From Anaerolineae bacterium (GTDB taxonomy: Bacteria; Chloroflexota; Anaerolineae; DRVO01), in NCBI GenBank assembly GCA_013178015.1, contig JABLXR010000010.1:35831-99830 (forward strand): a stretch of 64,000 bases of DNA. The letters run 5' to 3'. The position numbers and the translations under genes are program-made. Position 1 is the stretch's first letter. Each line of letters begins with the position of its first letter. The notes under the pieces were generated by a model. That model ran no database searches, had not been told where the DNA came from, and saw only the letters and a list, made by a program, of their open reading frames with translations. This document shows, in pieces, positions 8,685 through 17,025 of the stretch.

Positions 8685-9473
8685 GTGAACCTCACTCTCC
8701 TGGGCACTTGCAGCGGCACCGAGCCCATGCCCGGGCGCCACCACGTCTCCTTCGCCATCGAGACCGGCGGCTGGGTCTACTGGTTCGATGCCGGCGAGGG
8801 CTGCTCCCACACCGCCCACACCAACGGCGTAGACTTGCTCCGGGTGCGGGCTATCTTCATCTCCCACCCTCACATTGACCACACCGGCGGCCTGGCGAAC
8901 CTCACCTGGACCATGCACAAGCTCGATGGGCGCAACAGCGACCCGGCCCGGGCCTTGGGCGACCGGAAAGTGCCCCTCTTCCTGACCTCTGAGGCCATCT
9001 GGGAAAGCGTGCGCTACCTGCTGGGAGCATCGCTCGGCCGGCCGGAGAACCGCCTGGTAGCCGAACCACGCTACTACTCCGACGGCCTCATCTACGACGA
9101 CGGCGCCCTGAGGGTCCACGCCCGGCACAACACCCACCTGGGCCACCCGGCCCCGGGCGAGCCCTGGCGTGCCTTCTCCTTCCGCATCGAGGCCGAGGGC
9201 AAGGCAGTGGTCTACTCCGGCGACGTAGGACACATCTCGGAACTAGATCCCTTGATCGAAGGGGCCGACCTCATCCTCATGGAGACTGGCCACCACCAGG
9301 TGCGCTCTGTCTGCGAGTATCTGGCCGGCTCGGATAGGCGCTGGGGGCGATTGGGGTTCATCCATCACGGCCGGGCTATCCTGAGCGACCCCGAGGGGCA
9401 GTTGGCTATCGCGCGGAAGATCCTGGGCGAGCGGGTCTTCATCGGTGACGACGGCGTGAAACTGAGGGTATGA
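8685..9473 (+). CDS. MBL-fold metal-dependent hydrolase (RNase Z-like group)
   Basis: A 262-residue metallo-beta-lactamase-fold protein. It begins LTLLGTCSGTEPMPGRHH, characteristic of the RNase Z/arylsulfatase-like branch. The metal-binding motif is ISHPHIDHTGG; further ligands are likely in YSGDVGH and in FIHHG near the end. The frame is open from 8655, but the GTG at 8685 follows AGGGGGCG and gives the canonical N-terminus directly before the first strand. The exact substrate (tRNA 3' end, cyclic nucleotide or small ester) cannot be read from sequence; it lacks an obvious RNase Z exosite arm. Confidence 0.85.
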   Translation: MNLTLLGTCSGTEPMPGRHHVSFAIETGGWVYWFDAGEGCSHTAHTNGVDLLRVRAIFISHPHIDHTGGLANLTWTMHKLDGRNSDPARALGDRKVPLFLTSEAIWESVRYLLGASLGRPENRLVAEPRYYSDGLIYDDGALRVHARHNTHLGHPAPGEPWRAFSFRIEAEGKAVVYSGDVGHISELDPLIEGADLILMETGHHQVRSVCEYLAGSDRRWGRLGFIHHGRAILSDPEGQLAIARKILGERVFIGDDGVKLRV

Positions 9474-9884
9474 CTGCGGCCGGCCCTGCCGGCTAGGGCT
9501 CAGCAGGAAAGGCTCGGCCGTCTGCTTGGCCCGTCGCCCAAGCCACCGGCCTGAACAGACACCCAGGCCCACATGCTCACCCTGGGCCGAGCGGACCCCG
9601 CGGCTCGCCGACCTTCTGCGGTCCCTCGTGGATGCCTGCAACCGGGCCCGCTACGTGCATCACATGCCCAAGCCCGAGCTGGTAACGAGTGCGGTGGCGT
9701 CGGCAGAGCGAGCGGAGAATCGACTCGGCTCGGGCGAGGGCGACGAGCCGCTTCCTGGGCGGCTCCCTAACCGTGTATCAAGGTACCTAGTCGAGGTGTT
9801 GGCTGCCCCAAGCGAGGAGGTAGGTTGTGCAAGAGCCGGCAGGCGACGGCCGTCTCCCCTCCAGTGTGTCGCGAGTGACGGGCA
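9474..9884. other. 411-bp region between convergent genes; no secure gene
   Basis: Lies between the plus-strand MBL gene and the minus-strand lactonase-like gene. A plus-strand frame around 9590-9820 reads fairly protein-like (for example LVDACNRARYVHHMPKPELV) but has no good start or ribosome binding site and runs on antisense to the lactonase-like gene. It could be a remnant; I do not call it a gene. Confidence 0.4.
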
Positions 9885-10763
9885 CTACCGGCGAGGGAGG
9901 GAACGTGTCAGGTCGCCGGGGGAGGGCTCGAAGCGCCAGCGCTTTCCGTCGGGACGCAGGTATCCCACTGAGCGCGAGGTATCAGGTTCGTGCTCAAATA
10001 GAAGTAGCGTCTCTTCCTCCACCGCTCGGCCCAGAAGCTCTCGCTTGCTCTCCAGGCTCTGCATCGGGGCGATGTCCAGAGCCGAGATCCAGGCCAGTCG
10101 CTCGGCCTGGATGGGCACAATAGCCAGATCGCTCAGGTAGAGGGCAGACTTACCCTCGCTCACTATGCGGACCAGCTGTTGGCCGGCAGTGTGACCGGGC
10201 GCCGGCACCAGCCAGACGTGCTGGTTCACCCGATATGTTCCCGCCACCACTTCCAGCGCGCCCGACTCATCCAGGACCTGCAGTTGCCTCGGGTCGTAGT
10301 CGGCGCGAGTACGCTCGTTGGGGAAAGCGGCGGCGGCCGCCTCTTCCCGCTGCACAAAGTATCGGGCGGCGGGGAAGGCAGGGGCGAGCGCCCCGTCCGT
10401 GGAGGTTAGGCTACCTCCGGTGTGGTCGGGGTGCAGATGAGTGAGCACCACCGCCACAATCTCCTCGCCGCGCACTCCAAGCTCCCGCAGGGCGGCCTCC
10501 AGCGGTCGGTAGCCAGGCGGATCGAAGGGGAGGCCGGGATCGCCAGGCGGCAGGCCGGTATTGACCAGGACGTAGCCCTCGCCGCTTTCGATCAGAAGCG
10601 GCCGAAGGCCGACGGGCACGAGATGATCGGCGTCGGGCGGGTAGTAGCGCTCCCAGGTGGCGCGGGGCACAGCTCCGAAGATGAGCCCCCCGTCGTAGCG
10701 GAAGACCCCGCAGTCCAGCAGCCAGGCGCGGACGGTTCCTATCCGCAGGGCGATGTCAGGCAC
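9885..10763 (-). CDS. MBL-fold hydrolase of the N-acyl homoserine lactonase-like group
   Basis: A 292-residue metallo-beta-lactamase-fold enzyme. The dinuclear metal site is visible as LTHLHPDHTGG (HxHxDH), a later His in PAPGHTAGQ, Asp in YLSDLA and His in FEHEPD. This set and the overall length fit the AiiA/AttM-like branch, whose members hydrolyse acyl-homoserine lactones or other lactones and esters. Lactone substrate is inference only. The GTG start overlaps the end of the upstream histidine kinase by 8 bp, making this the last gene of the KaiC/kinase operon. No Tyr or other residue decides the substrate. Confidence 0.85.
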   Translation of the reverse strand: MPDIALRIGTVRAWLLDCGVFRYDGGLIFGAVPRATWERYYPPDADHLVPVGLRPLLIESGEGYVLVNTGLPPGDPGLPFDPPGYRPLEAALRELGVRGEEIVAVVLTHLHPDHTGGSLTSTDGALAPAFPAARYFVQREEAAAAAFPNERTRADYDPRQLQVLDESGALEVVAGTYRVNQHVWLVPAPGHTAGQQLVRIVSEGKSALYLSDLAIVPIQAERLAWISALDIAPMQSLESKRELLGRAVEEETLLLFEHEPDTSRSVGYLRPDGKRWRFEPSPGDLTRSLPRR

Positions 10764-11556
10764 CAGCTCGCCCGTTGCTCTGAGGTCCCGCCTTGGGGAG
10801 AGAGACGTGGAAGGTGCTCCCCTTGCCCGGCGTGCTTTCCACCCAGATGCGCCCTTGGTGTGCTTCCACGATGGCTCGGGCGATGGCCAGGCCCAGGCCG
10901 CTGCCGGGAGCCTTTCCGGCGGCCTGGCTGGTCCGGTAGAACCGCTGGAAGACGCGCTCCACGTCTTCCGCGCTCATGCCTATCCCTTCGTCGGCCACGG
11001 TCAGTTCCAGCGATTCACCGCGATCGTGCAGAGAGATGAGCACTCGGTCGCCCGCCTCGCTGAACTTGATGGCATTGCTGGTGAGGTTGTCCACCACCTG
11101 TATGAGCCGCCGTGAGTCGGCCCACTCCAGGAGGCAGGTGTCAGGCACCTGCACGCGCAACTCGACTCCGGCCTTCTTGGCGTCCACGGCTGCGCTCTGG
11201 ACGCTGTGATACACCACCTCGCTCAGGTCCACATGGGAGGACAACTCCAGATGGCCGGCACGAGCCCTCTCCAGAGAGAGCATCTGGTCCAGCAAGTGGA
11301 TGATGGCATCGGTCCGGCGTTCCATCACCCGCAGGGCGTGCTCCTGCCTTTCCTGCAGCGGGCCCAGGGTCCCGGCCAGGAAGAGGTCCACGTATCCCTT
11401 GACGAAGGTGAGCCCGCCCCGCAACTCGTGGGACATCTCCTCGATGAACTCGATACGCTCGTCCAGCGCCTGGCGGAGACGAGCACACGTCTCCTCAGTG
11501 GCATCTGGCTCGCGGGATATCGGTAGCCCGGAGCGGGCATGTGGGTCAGCGTTCAT
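10756..11556 (-). CDS. Soluble sensor histidine kinase
   Basis: A 266-residue kinase with no membrane segment and little room for a sensory domain. HisKA motif is EEMSHELRGGL (His43 from the chosen start), followed by the ATPase domain with NLTSNAIKFS, ADEGIGMS, FQRFYR and GSGLGLAIA. An ATG at 11556 with upstream GGGGGTGG is preferred; the frame extends to 11586 with an extra ten residues. Without its own sensor it may take input from the two small membrane proteins or the KaiC-like ATPase encoded upstream. No response regulator is in the operon; the nearest is at 3586-4896. Confidence 0.88.
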   Translation of the reverse strand: MNADPHARSGLPISREPDATEETCARLRQALDERIEFIEEMSHELRGGLTFVKGYVDLFLAGTLGPLQERQEHALRVMERRTDAIIHLLDQMLSLERARAGHLELSSHVDLSEVVYHSVQSAAVDAKKAGVELRVQVPDTCLLEWADSRRLIQVVDNLTSNAIKFSEAGDRVLISLHDRGESLELTVADEGIGMSAEDVERVFQRFYRTSQAAGKAPGSGLGLAIARAIVEAHQGRIWVESTPGKGSTFHVSLPKAGPQSNGRAGA

Positions 11557-11848
11557 GGATAAGCCACCCCCAATAGGTCCATGCAATCACGATCACCATC
11601 AGTGCCCCGGCCGCCAGCGGCACATCGTGCAGCGCGGTGCGCAAAGCCGCATTCGGCTGTCTGAAGTCCAGCGCCAGACGAGAGAGACCGGCCAGAGCTA
11701 TCAGGGCTGCTCCGACATAGCCGAGTCGATAGGTGCGTCTCATACCGACGACGGCACCCAGCCGTGCGCTCACGCTGGCCACCATATAGGAGACATAGGC
11801 CGCCGCCAAGAGGGCGATAGCTGCCAGAGGGCTCGGGTCGGACTTCAC
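11546..11848 (-). CDS. Small membrane protein, unrecognised
   Basis: A 100-residue protein with three to four hydrophobic segments (LAAIALLAAAYVSYMVASV, YVGAALIALAGL, LAAGALMVIVIAWTYWGW). The GTG start shares a GTGA overlap with the stop of the preceding small membrane gene, so translation is probably coupled. It ends just inside the kinase gene start. I know no family for it. A membrane anchor or sensor for the following soluble kinase is a guess from gene order. Confidence 0.65.
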   Translation of the reverse strand: MKSDPSPLAAIALLAAAYVSYMVASVSARLGAVVGMRRTYRLGYVGAALIALAGLSRLALDFRQPNAALRTALHDVPLAAGALMVIVIAWTYWGWLIHER

Positions 11849-12135
11849 GCAGGCCCGCTGAGCATCAGGCCAAACAGGTGGCCACCCGCGAGGGCCAGTA
11901 GCATGCCGGTGCCGGCAAGAACGAGCGCCGGAGGCCACTCGGCAGAGCTACCGCAGGTGAGAGCATCCCACACTCCGCCCGTCAGGAAGCCAAGAGCACA
12001 GATGACGAAGGCCATGTAGAAAGTCCGATGACCTGCTCGAGACTGGTAGAAGCGGGCTATGAGGCCCACCACCAAGCACAGAAGGCCCAGGCATATCCAG
12101 CCTAGCAGGTTCAGTGCCACGCACCACAACGGCAT
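11845..12135 (-). CDS. Small membrane protein, unrecognised
   Basis: A 96-residue protein with three predicted membrane helices (LLGWICLGLLCLVVGLIA, FYMAFVICALGFLTGG, LVLAGTGMLLALAGGHLFGL). It starts 26 bp after the KaiC-like gene ends and overlaps the next small membrane gene by 4 bp. The pair could form a small membrane complex. The ribosome binding site is weak (GGGTGGG). No function can be assigned. Confidence 0.65.
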   Translation of the reverse strand: MPLWCVALNLLGWICLGLLCLVVGLIARFYQSRAGHRTFYMAFVICALGFLTGGVWDALTCGSSAEWPPALVLAGTGMLLALAGGHLFGLMLSGPA

Positions 12136-12161
12136 TCGCCCACCCGTCTTCCCGGGAACCT

Positions 12162-12980
12162 TCAGCGGCTCAGGAAGGCTCGCATGAAGGAATCGGCCAT
12201 GCGGTGGGGGCTGCCGCTGAGAATCCCCTCGCGTCCCCTGAATCGGGACTGAATGCGGATGCCCTCAGAGGTGATCTCATACTGGCGGATGTCCTTGGCG
12301 TGGTCGCTCCCGCGCATCTTGACCACGGTGAGAGCACGATGGATGGCGCTGTCTATCTCCACGTAGCGCAAGAGCACGTAAGAGTCCACCACGAAGGCCA
12401 GATCGTCCACAGCTCGGTCGCCACCGCCCAGCAGGGACGGCCCCTCGCTGATCAGCACAGCGGTGATCCCCTCGCGCCTGAGGGCGTTGATGAACCCGTA
12501 CTGCAGACCCCGCAGCTGGCTGCGCCCCTGAGCCAGTCCTTCCAAGCGAGAGATGCTGTCCACCATGATGCGCCGAGCATCAATCTCCCGGACGAGCCTC
12601 TCGACCCGTCCGCCGACGGTCTGCAAGTCAGCCAGGCCCACCTCGGGGCTGGTCATCAGCACCCGCAGCATATGCCGGCGTTCCAGGTCCGCCAGGTCCC
12701 ATCCCAGAGAGTGGGCGTCCCGGTAGAAGGCCTGGGGGAACTGCTCAAAGGTGAGCACGATCCCGGGCTCGTCATAGAACATGGCGCCAGCGTAGATGAA
12801 CTGCAGCCCCAGAGTGCTCTTGCCCGTTCCGGGGGCTCCTTCTATCAGGTTACACGACTGCGGCAGAAAGCCACCCCCCAGCATCTCATCCAGCCCTGGA
12901 ACGCCGGTCCGGACACGGCCGGCGCCATTGGGCTGGACGTCAGCCAACGGGATTCTGCTCGGGCCCCGCAGGCTGATCAT
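12162..12980 (-). CDS. Single-domain KaiC/RadA-like ATPase
   Basis: A 272-residue RecA-superfamily ATPase of the KaiC family with one domain, against two in cyanobacterial KaiC. TGVPGLDEMLGGG precedes the Walker A GAPGTGKST (residues 48-56); Walker B lies in IMVDSISRL. The catalytic pair that follows strand 2 in KaiC (FEE) reads FEQ here, so one glutamate is replaced. Such proteins act as signalling or regulatory ATPases in many bacteria and archaea. Gene order (winged-helix protein, small protein, this ATPase, membrane proteins, kinase) suggests a signal-relay role. The start overlaps the upstream small gene by 41 bp. Confidence 0.88.
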   Translation of the reverse strand: MISLRGPSRIPLADVQPNGAGRVRTGVPGLDEMLGGGFLPQSCNLIEGAPGTGKSTLGLQFIYAGAMFYDEPGIVLTFEQFPQAFYRDAHSLGWDLADLERRHMLRVLMTSPEVGLADLQTVGGRVERLVREIDARRIMVDSISRLEGLAQGRSQLRGLQYGFINALRREGITAVLISEGPSLLGGGDRAVDDLAFVVDSYVLLRYVEIDSAIHRALTVVKMRGSDHAKDIRQYEITSEGIRIQSRFRGREGILSGSPHRMADSFMRAFLSR

Positions 12981-13239
12981 CCCGCTGCTCGTCCTCTGAA
13001 TGGCACGCCCGGCCCCGGCTCGATGGGTCTGGTTCCTGACGGGAGAGCACCAGGTTGCGCCAGGGCTGGTGCAGACGATGGTACAACGGCGGCACGGAGA
13101 CGCTCATGAGCTCCCGCTCCAGTTCGGGCAGTATCTGCTCGACCAGAGTGTGCGCGTCGGCAGAAGATAGGCGTCTGCATTCCCTAACCAGCCGTCCAAA
13201 CGCGATTGATCCGGCATCCCTAGGCATAGTCTGTCGCAA
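12940..13239 (-). CDS. Small hypothetical protein of the KaiC operon
   Basis: A 99-residue soluble protein of unknown family. The first 65 residues are amphipathic and helix-rich (FGRLVRECRRLSSADAHTLV, ILPELERELMSV); the tail is charged and low in complexity. The TTG start follows AGAGGAG with a 5-base spacing, which makes translation likely; ATG at 13227 is an alternative. It lies between the winged-helix gene and the KaiC-like gene and overlaps the latter by 41 bp. No homologue is recognised. Confidence 0.5.
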   Translation of the reverse strand: MRQTMPRDAGSIAFGRLVRECRRLSSADAHTLVEQILPELERELMSVSVPPLYHRLHQPWRNLVLSRQEPDPSSRGRACHSEDEQRDDQPAGPEQNPVG

Positions 13240-13296
13240 TGTCGCTCCTCTAGTGGCGGCGGGGGCCGCCCGTTCGAACCGGGCCGAAGGCGAGGC

Positions 13297-13674
13297 TCAG
13301 CGCATACACCTGGCCACGTGGTAGACGACCCGCAGCCGAAATCGGCGGTCTTCACAGCTCTCCAGGAACCGGGTGACGAGGTCCCTCGTCGCCGGGTCTT
13401 CGGTGAGCGTGTAGACCGGCATGTCTCCGACGCTGCCCACCTGCAGAAGGCCATCGTCGGCCATCTCCTGTAGCTGCGGTGCCACCACTTCGGGCCTTCG
13501 ACCGACATATAGCGCCAGACCCGCCTGTGTATCGGCAGCATGGGGGTTCTGCTTTAGGAAGCGCAGGATGTCCCACTTGACGAAGGAATTGAGCTTGTCG
13601 TGCACGAACGAGAGCATCTCGGCGGGCAGCTCTTCCGAGACGGCGTCCATGAACCCTTCCTTCGCGCTCGTCAC
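13297..13674 (-). CDS. Winged-helix (HTH) protein, first gene of the KaiC/kinase operon
   Basis: A 125-residue protein with a predicted winged helix over residues about 25-95: FVKWDILRFLKQNPHAADTQ, then ALYVGRRPEVVAPQLQEMADDGLL and a wing VGSVGDMPVYTLT. This fits an ArsR/MarR-like DNA-binding fold, although the N- and C-terminal helices could serve dimerisation or protein contacts. GTG at 13674 follows GGGAGGG and is preferred; ATG at 13650 also has a purine-rich upstream stretch. A good extended -10 promoter lies just upstream. It may regulate its own operon. Confidence 0.75.
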   Translation of the reverse strand: MTSAKEGFMDAVSEELPAEMLSFVHDKLNSFVKWDILRFLKQNPHAADTQAGLALYVGRRPEVVAPQLQEMADDGLLQVGSVGDMPVYTLTEDPATRDLVTRFLESCEDRRFRLRVVYHVARCMR

Positions 13675-13715
13675 AGTCCACTCCCTCCCTGTCAAGTGAG
13701 CACGAAACTCCGCCT

Positions 13716-13724
13716 ATTGTAGCA
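13716..13724 (-). promoter_or_regulatory. Extended -10 promoter of the KaiC/kinase operon
   Basis: Minus-strand TGCTACAAT (extended -10) lies about 42 bp upstream of the winged-helix start. No convincing -35 box is seen. It is the only clear promoter found ahead of the seven-gene minus-strand run ending at 9885. Confidence 0.5.
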
Positions 13725-13855
13725 GATTGGCCCCCCTCTTCGCATGCATCGCCTGGGCTGTAGCTCCCGGCGATGCTTGACTGTGCCTCCGCCCCCGGCC
13801 ACAATGGGTCCAGTCGGTAGGTTAGCCGTCGAGCGTTGGGTTCAGGAGTTGGGTC

Positions 13856-15070
13856 ATGGGTGGCACTGCAGATCGGGTCAGGTCGTTGTTGTTGCTCGTT
13901 CCTCTCCTCCTGGCAGTTGCTTCGCCCGCTCGGCGCGCGCAGGCCCAGGGTCCGACCTGGCCCAGCCTGAGCCTGACCTTGGTGGCCGATGGCTTCGTCT
14001 CGCCTGTCCACATCGCGTCTGCCGGAGACGGGAGCGACCGCCTGTATGTAGTGGAGCAGGCAGGCCGCATCCTCATAGTGGAGGGCGGGGTCGCGTTGCC
14101 GGTGCCTTTCCTAGACATTCGCGATCGGGTGCTCTCCGGCGGCGAGCGGGGCCTGTTCAGCGTGGCCTTCCCCCCGGGCTACGCCGACAAGGGCTACTTC
14201 TACGTCAACTACACCCGCACCCCGGACGGTGACACTATCGTGGCCCGGTTTCACCTCCTGCCCGGCAGCCCGGACCAGGCCGACCCGGCCTCCGAGGAGG
14301 TGATCCTGCACGTGGCTCAGCCAGCCAGCAACCACAACGGTGGCCAGCTGGCCTTCTCTCCCCGCGACGCCTACCTATACGTGGGAATGGGCGACGGCGG
14401 AGGCTCACCCGACCAGCGGTCCCAGGATCCGTCCACTCTCCTGGGCAAGCTGCTGCGGCTGGACGTGGAGTCGTCCGTCGGTGCAGCCTACGCAGTGCCG
14501 GATGACAACCCGTTCGTGGGAGAGGAGGGATATCGGTCGGAAATCTGGGCTCTAGGGCTACGCAATCCCTGGCGCTTCTCCTTCGACCGGCTGACTGCCG
14601 ACCTCTACATCGCCGATGTGGGCCAGTCCGCCTGGGAGGAGATCAACTACCAGCCGGCCCCGAGCCCCGGCGGCGAAAACTATGGCTGGCCCATAATGGA
14701 AGGCCCTGACTGCTACAACACCCCCGACTGCCAGGAGGTGCCGGGGCTGACCTTGCCAGTGTGGTACTACGGGCGGAGCGAGGGGCGATCGGTGACCGGC
14801 GGTATGGTCTACCGGGGAGAGCGCTCCGCCACCTTGCGCAGCCTCTACCTCTTTGCGGACTGGGGATCCGGGCGCCTGTGGGGCTTGCGCCGGGTAGGCT
14901 CGCAATGGGAGAGTGCCCTGCTGCTGGACACCACCTACGCTATCTCCACCTTCGGTGAGGACGAAGCGGGGGAGGTCTACGTCGCCGATCACGCCGGAGG
15001 AGGCTTGTACCGTCTGGAAGCGCCGGGCCGGCTGATCTACGTTCCGCTGGTGCGGGATAGCAGGAGGTAG
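13856..15070 (+). CDS. Secreted PQQ-type sugar dehydrogenase (glucose/sorbosone dehydrogenase family)
   Basis: A 404-residue six-bladed propeller protein of the GSDH family, exported by an N-terminal signal peptide (LLLLVPLLLAVASPARRAQA). Family features include FVSPVHIASAGDGSDRLYV, QAGRI, the calcium/PQQ loop region GGERGLFSVAF, NHNGGQLAF, MGDGGG, LGKLLRLD, LGLRNPWRFSFD, DVGQ and ENYGWP. These enzymes oxidise aldose sugars outside the membrane using PQQ. The C-terminus (LIYVPLVRDSRR) matches a tail common on secreted Chloroflexota proteins. No PQQ synthesis genes are in the window, so the cofactor is imported or made elsewhere. It appears monocistronic. Confidence 0.9.
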   Translation: MGGTADRVRSLLLLVPLLLAVASPARRAQAQGPTWPSLSLTLVADGFVSPVHIASAGDGSDRLYVVEQAGRILIVEGGVALPVPFLDIRDRVLSGGERGLFSVAFPPGYADKGYFYVNYTRTPDGDTIVARFHLLPGSPDQADPASEEVILHVAQPASNHNGGQLAFSPRDAYLYVGMGDGGGSPDQRSQDPSTLLGKLLRLDVESSVGAAYAVPDDNPFVGEEGYRSEIWALGLRNPWRFSFDRLTADLYIADVGQSAWEEINYQPAPSPGGENYGWPIMEGPDCYNTPDCQEVPGLTLPVWYYGRSEGRSVTGGMVYRGERSATLRSLYLFADWGSGRLWGLRRVGSQWESALLLDTTYAISTFGEDEAGEVYVADHAGGGLYRLEAPGRLIYVPLVRDSRR

Positions 15071-15245
15071 CGCCGGTCGAGCCCCGGGCCGCAGCTTTGA
15101 CAGCGACGACCGGGCTGCCTACAGTACCGGCGTGCCCGCCTGTCGGCTGAGCGGCGCGGGGGCCCGACCGGCGTCCGGCGGAGGCTCGGCAAGCGAGGCC
15201 GGCCCCGGGCGAAGTTCGGCTCGGCCCAAGGGAGAGCCTCGGCTT

Positions 15246-16532
15246 ATGGCCTTGGATTACCTAGACAGCCTGCGCCGCTTCGGGCGGGACGCCCGCCTCG
15301 TCTTCCTCGCGGCGGCGGTCCTCTGGTTCAGCATCTTCGGCGTCTACTCCGTGCTGTTCAACCTGTACTTGCTGCGGCTGGAGTTCGGGCCAGAGTTCGT
15401 GGGGCTGGTCAACGCCGGCGGTCTGCTGTCCGGGTCGCTTTGCGCCCTGCCGGCAGGCGAGATCGGGCGGCGCTGGGGCACCCGTCGAGCCATGGCCGGC
15501 GGGTTGGCCCTGGCGGCACTGGGCTACGGACTGGCTCCGCTGGCCTCGGCCGTGCCCGAGGACGTGCGCGCCCCATGGCTGCTGGTGACGTACTTCATCG
15601 GCTGCCTAGGCGCCTTCGCCGTGTACATGGTGAATGTCACTCCCTACCTCATGGGCGTCACCGATGAGGAACAGCAGAACCATGCCTTCTCCCTGCTCTC
15701 CGCAATCCCTGCTGCGGCCGCCTTTCTGGGGTCGCTGGCGGGCGGATTGCTGCCTTCCGCCTTCGCCGGGCTGTCCGGAGCCGGCCTCGATTCGGCGGCG
15801 CCCTACGGTAGCTCCCTGATACTGGCGGCCCTTCTGCTGCTTCCGGCTGTAGGGGCCGTCTGGCGCGCGGGCAACCCGCGCTCGGATCCGGCGCCGCCCC
15901 AGGCAAAGGGCGGCCGAAACAGCGGGGGCGCACCCATAGGGCTCATGGCCGCTCTGGCGGTGGCGCTGTTCGTGCGCGCCTGCGGCCAGGGCACCACGCG
16001 GGTGTTCTTCAACGTCTATTTGGACGATGGGCTGGCCGTGCCCACGTCGCTCATCGGCACGCTGGCCGCCGTCAGCCAGTTGGTGGCCATTCCGGCAGCG
16101 CTGACTACGCCCCTCCTGGCCCGGCGCTGGGGCAACGCCCGCACTTACGTCGTGGCCATCCTGGGCATGGCGGCCGGGCTGCTGCCCCTGGCGCTGATCC
16201 CTCGCCGGGAGGCGGCTGCCCTCGGCTACCTGGGCGTGACTGTGTTCTTCGCCCTGGCCAGCCCCTCCATAACGGTGTTCAGCCAGTCGCTGGTGCCGAC
16301 GCGCTGGCGCCCCACCATGGAAGGGTCGGTGATGATGGCAGTGAACCTGGGTCGGGCCAGCATGGCTTTCGGGGGCGGCTACATAATCGCCTCCTCCGGC
16401 TATCGCACTCTCTTCCTCACCGGGGCGACCCTGATGGTGGCCGGGGCCCTGCTCTTCTGGGGCTACTTCCGGCATCCCCGCGGCGAGTTGGCCCGGACGG
16501 CAGCGCCGGCGCCGGTAGCGCCACCGGGGTGA
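15246..16532 (+). CDS. MFS transporter
   Basis: A 428-residue major facilitator with about 12 membrane helices. The loop 2-3 signature is recognisable as GEIGRRWGTRRAM, with a weaker repeat LARRWGNARTYV after helix 8. The open frame extends to 15132, but the upstream part is Ala/Gly/Ser-rich and uncharacteristic. The ATG at 15246 follows GGGAGAG and starts just before a short cytosolic helix. Substrate is unknown; the gene stands alone between the sugar dehydrogenase and rpsU. Confidence 0.88.
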   Translation: MALDYLDSLRRFGRDARLVFLAAAVLWFSIFGVYSVLFNLYLLRLEFGPEFVGLVNAGGLLSGSLCALPAGEIGRRWGTRRAMAGGLALAALGYGLAPLASAVPEDVRAPWLLVTYFIGCLGAFAVYMVNVTPYLMGVTDEEQQNHAFSLLSAIPAAAAFLGSLAGGLLPSAFAGLSGAGLDSAAPYGSSLILAALLLLPAVGAVWRAGNPRSDPAPPQAKGGRNSGGAPIGLMAALAVALFVRACGQGTTRVFFNVYLDDGLAVPTSLIGTLAAVSQLVAIPAALTTPLLARRWGNARTYVVAILGMAAGLLPLALIPRREAAALGYLGVTVFFALASPSITVFSQSLVPTRWRPTMEGSVMMAVNLGRASMAFGGGYIIASSGYRTLFLTGATLMVAGALLFWGYFRHPRGELARTAAPAPVAPPG

Positions 16533-16590
16533 ATGCGAGTGCAGGCGGATAGCCGCCGTCCACGCCTTCAGTGAGAGGTATTGCGGGATG

Positions 16591-16619
16591 TTGACAGCAG
16601 TGACTTGGCGCTGTAACTT
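16591..16619 (+). promoter_or_regulatory. rpsU: Sigma-70 promoter of rpsU
   Basis: Consensus TTGACA (16591-16596), 17-bp spacer, TAACTT (16614-16619). It gives a leader of about 65 nt before the GTG start of rpsU. Confidence 0.7.
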
Positions 16620-16691
16620 ATGAATTCGTGGTCACGACGAGCGAGAATGATCATGGTGTAGGGACACCAAGCGGGAGGGGGGTGAGGACTA

Positions 16692-16904
16692 GTGCGGGTT
16701 GAGCTTCGCTCCGGTGAGTCGCAGGAGCAATTGCTGAAGCGGTTCCGGCAGCAGGTGATGAAAGAGAAGATCCTCTCGGAAGTGCGCAAGCGCCGTTGGT
16801 ACATGTCCAAGGGCGAGAAGACGCGCATCGCCAAGGCCAAGGCCATACGCCGGGCCCGTCGCAAGGCTCGTCAGCAGGAGCGCCGTCAGGCCTCCCAGCG
16901 CTAG
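16692..16904 (+). CDS. rpsU: 30S ribosomal protein bS21
   Basis: A 70-residue basic protein of the small ribosomal subunit, where it sits near the anti-Shine-Dalgarno region of 16S rRNA and helps initiation. The sequence shows the typical N-terminus (RVELRSGESQEQLLKRFRQQV), KRRWYMSKGEK, and a C-terminal Arg/Lys-rich helix. The GTG start follows GGGAGGGGGGTGAGG. It has its own promoter (16591-16619) and terminator (16970-16997). Length is normal for the family. Confidence 0.96.
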   Translation: MRVELRSGESQEQLLKRFRQQVMKEKILSEVRKRRWYMSKGEKTRIAKAKAIRRARRKARQQERRQASQR

Positions 16905-16969
16905 GCACGGCTTGGCCGTGTCCGCGCTAGGCACGGCCCTCGCAGCGTCGCGGTCGGGATCGAGACATG

Positions 16970-16997
16970 AAGGAGCCTGTAGTGAAAGGCTCCTTTT
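16970..16997 (+). terminator. Rho-independent terminator after rpsU
   Basis: Perfect 9-bp stem AAGGAGCCT / AGGCTCCTT with an 8-nt loop and a run of four T. It ends the rpsU transcript just before the convergent toroid-fold gene. Confidence 0.85.
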
Positions 16998-17025
16998 CGC
17001 CTTGGCCCTGTGCGCGCCTCACCGG

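Noticed and set aside
9526..10140. A 204-codon plus-strand open frame with some protein-like sequence
   Set aside because: No start signal, and its second half is antisense to the well-supported lactonase-like gene.
13856..15070. PQQ-linked alcohol dehydrogenase
   Set aside because: Sequence motifs and length fit the six-bladed soluble sugar dehydrogenase family, not the eight-bladed alcohol dehydrogenases.
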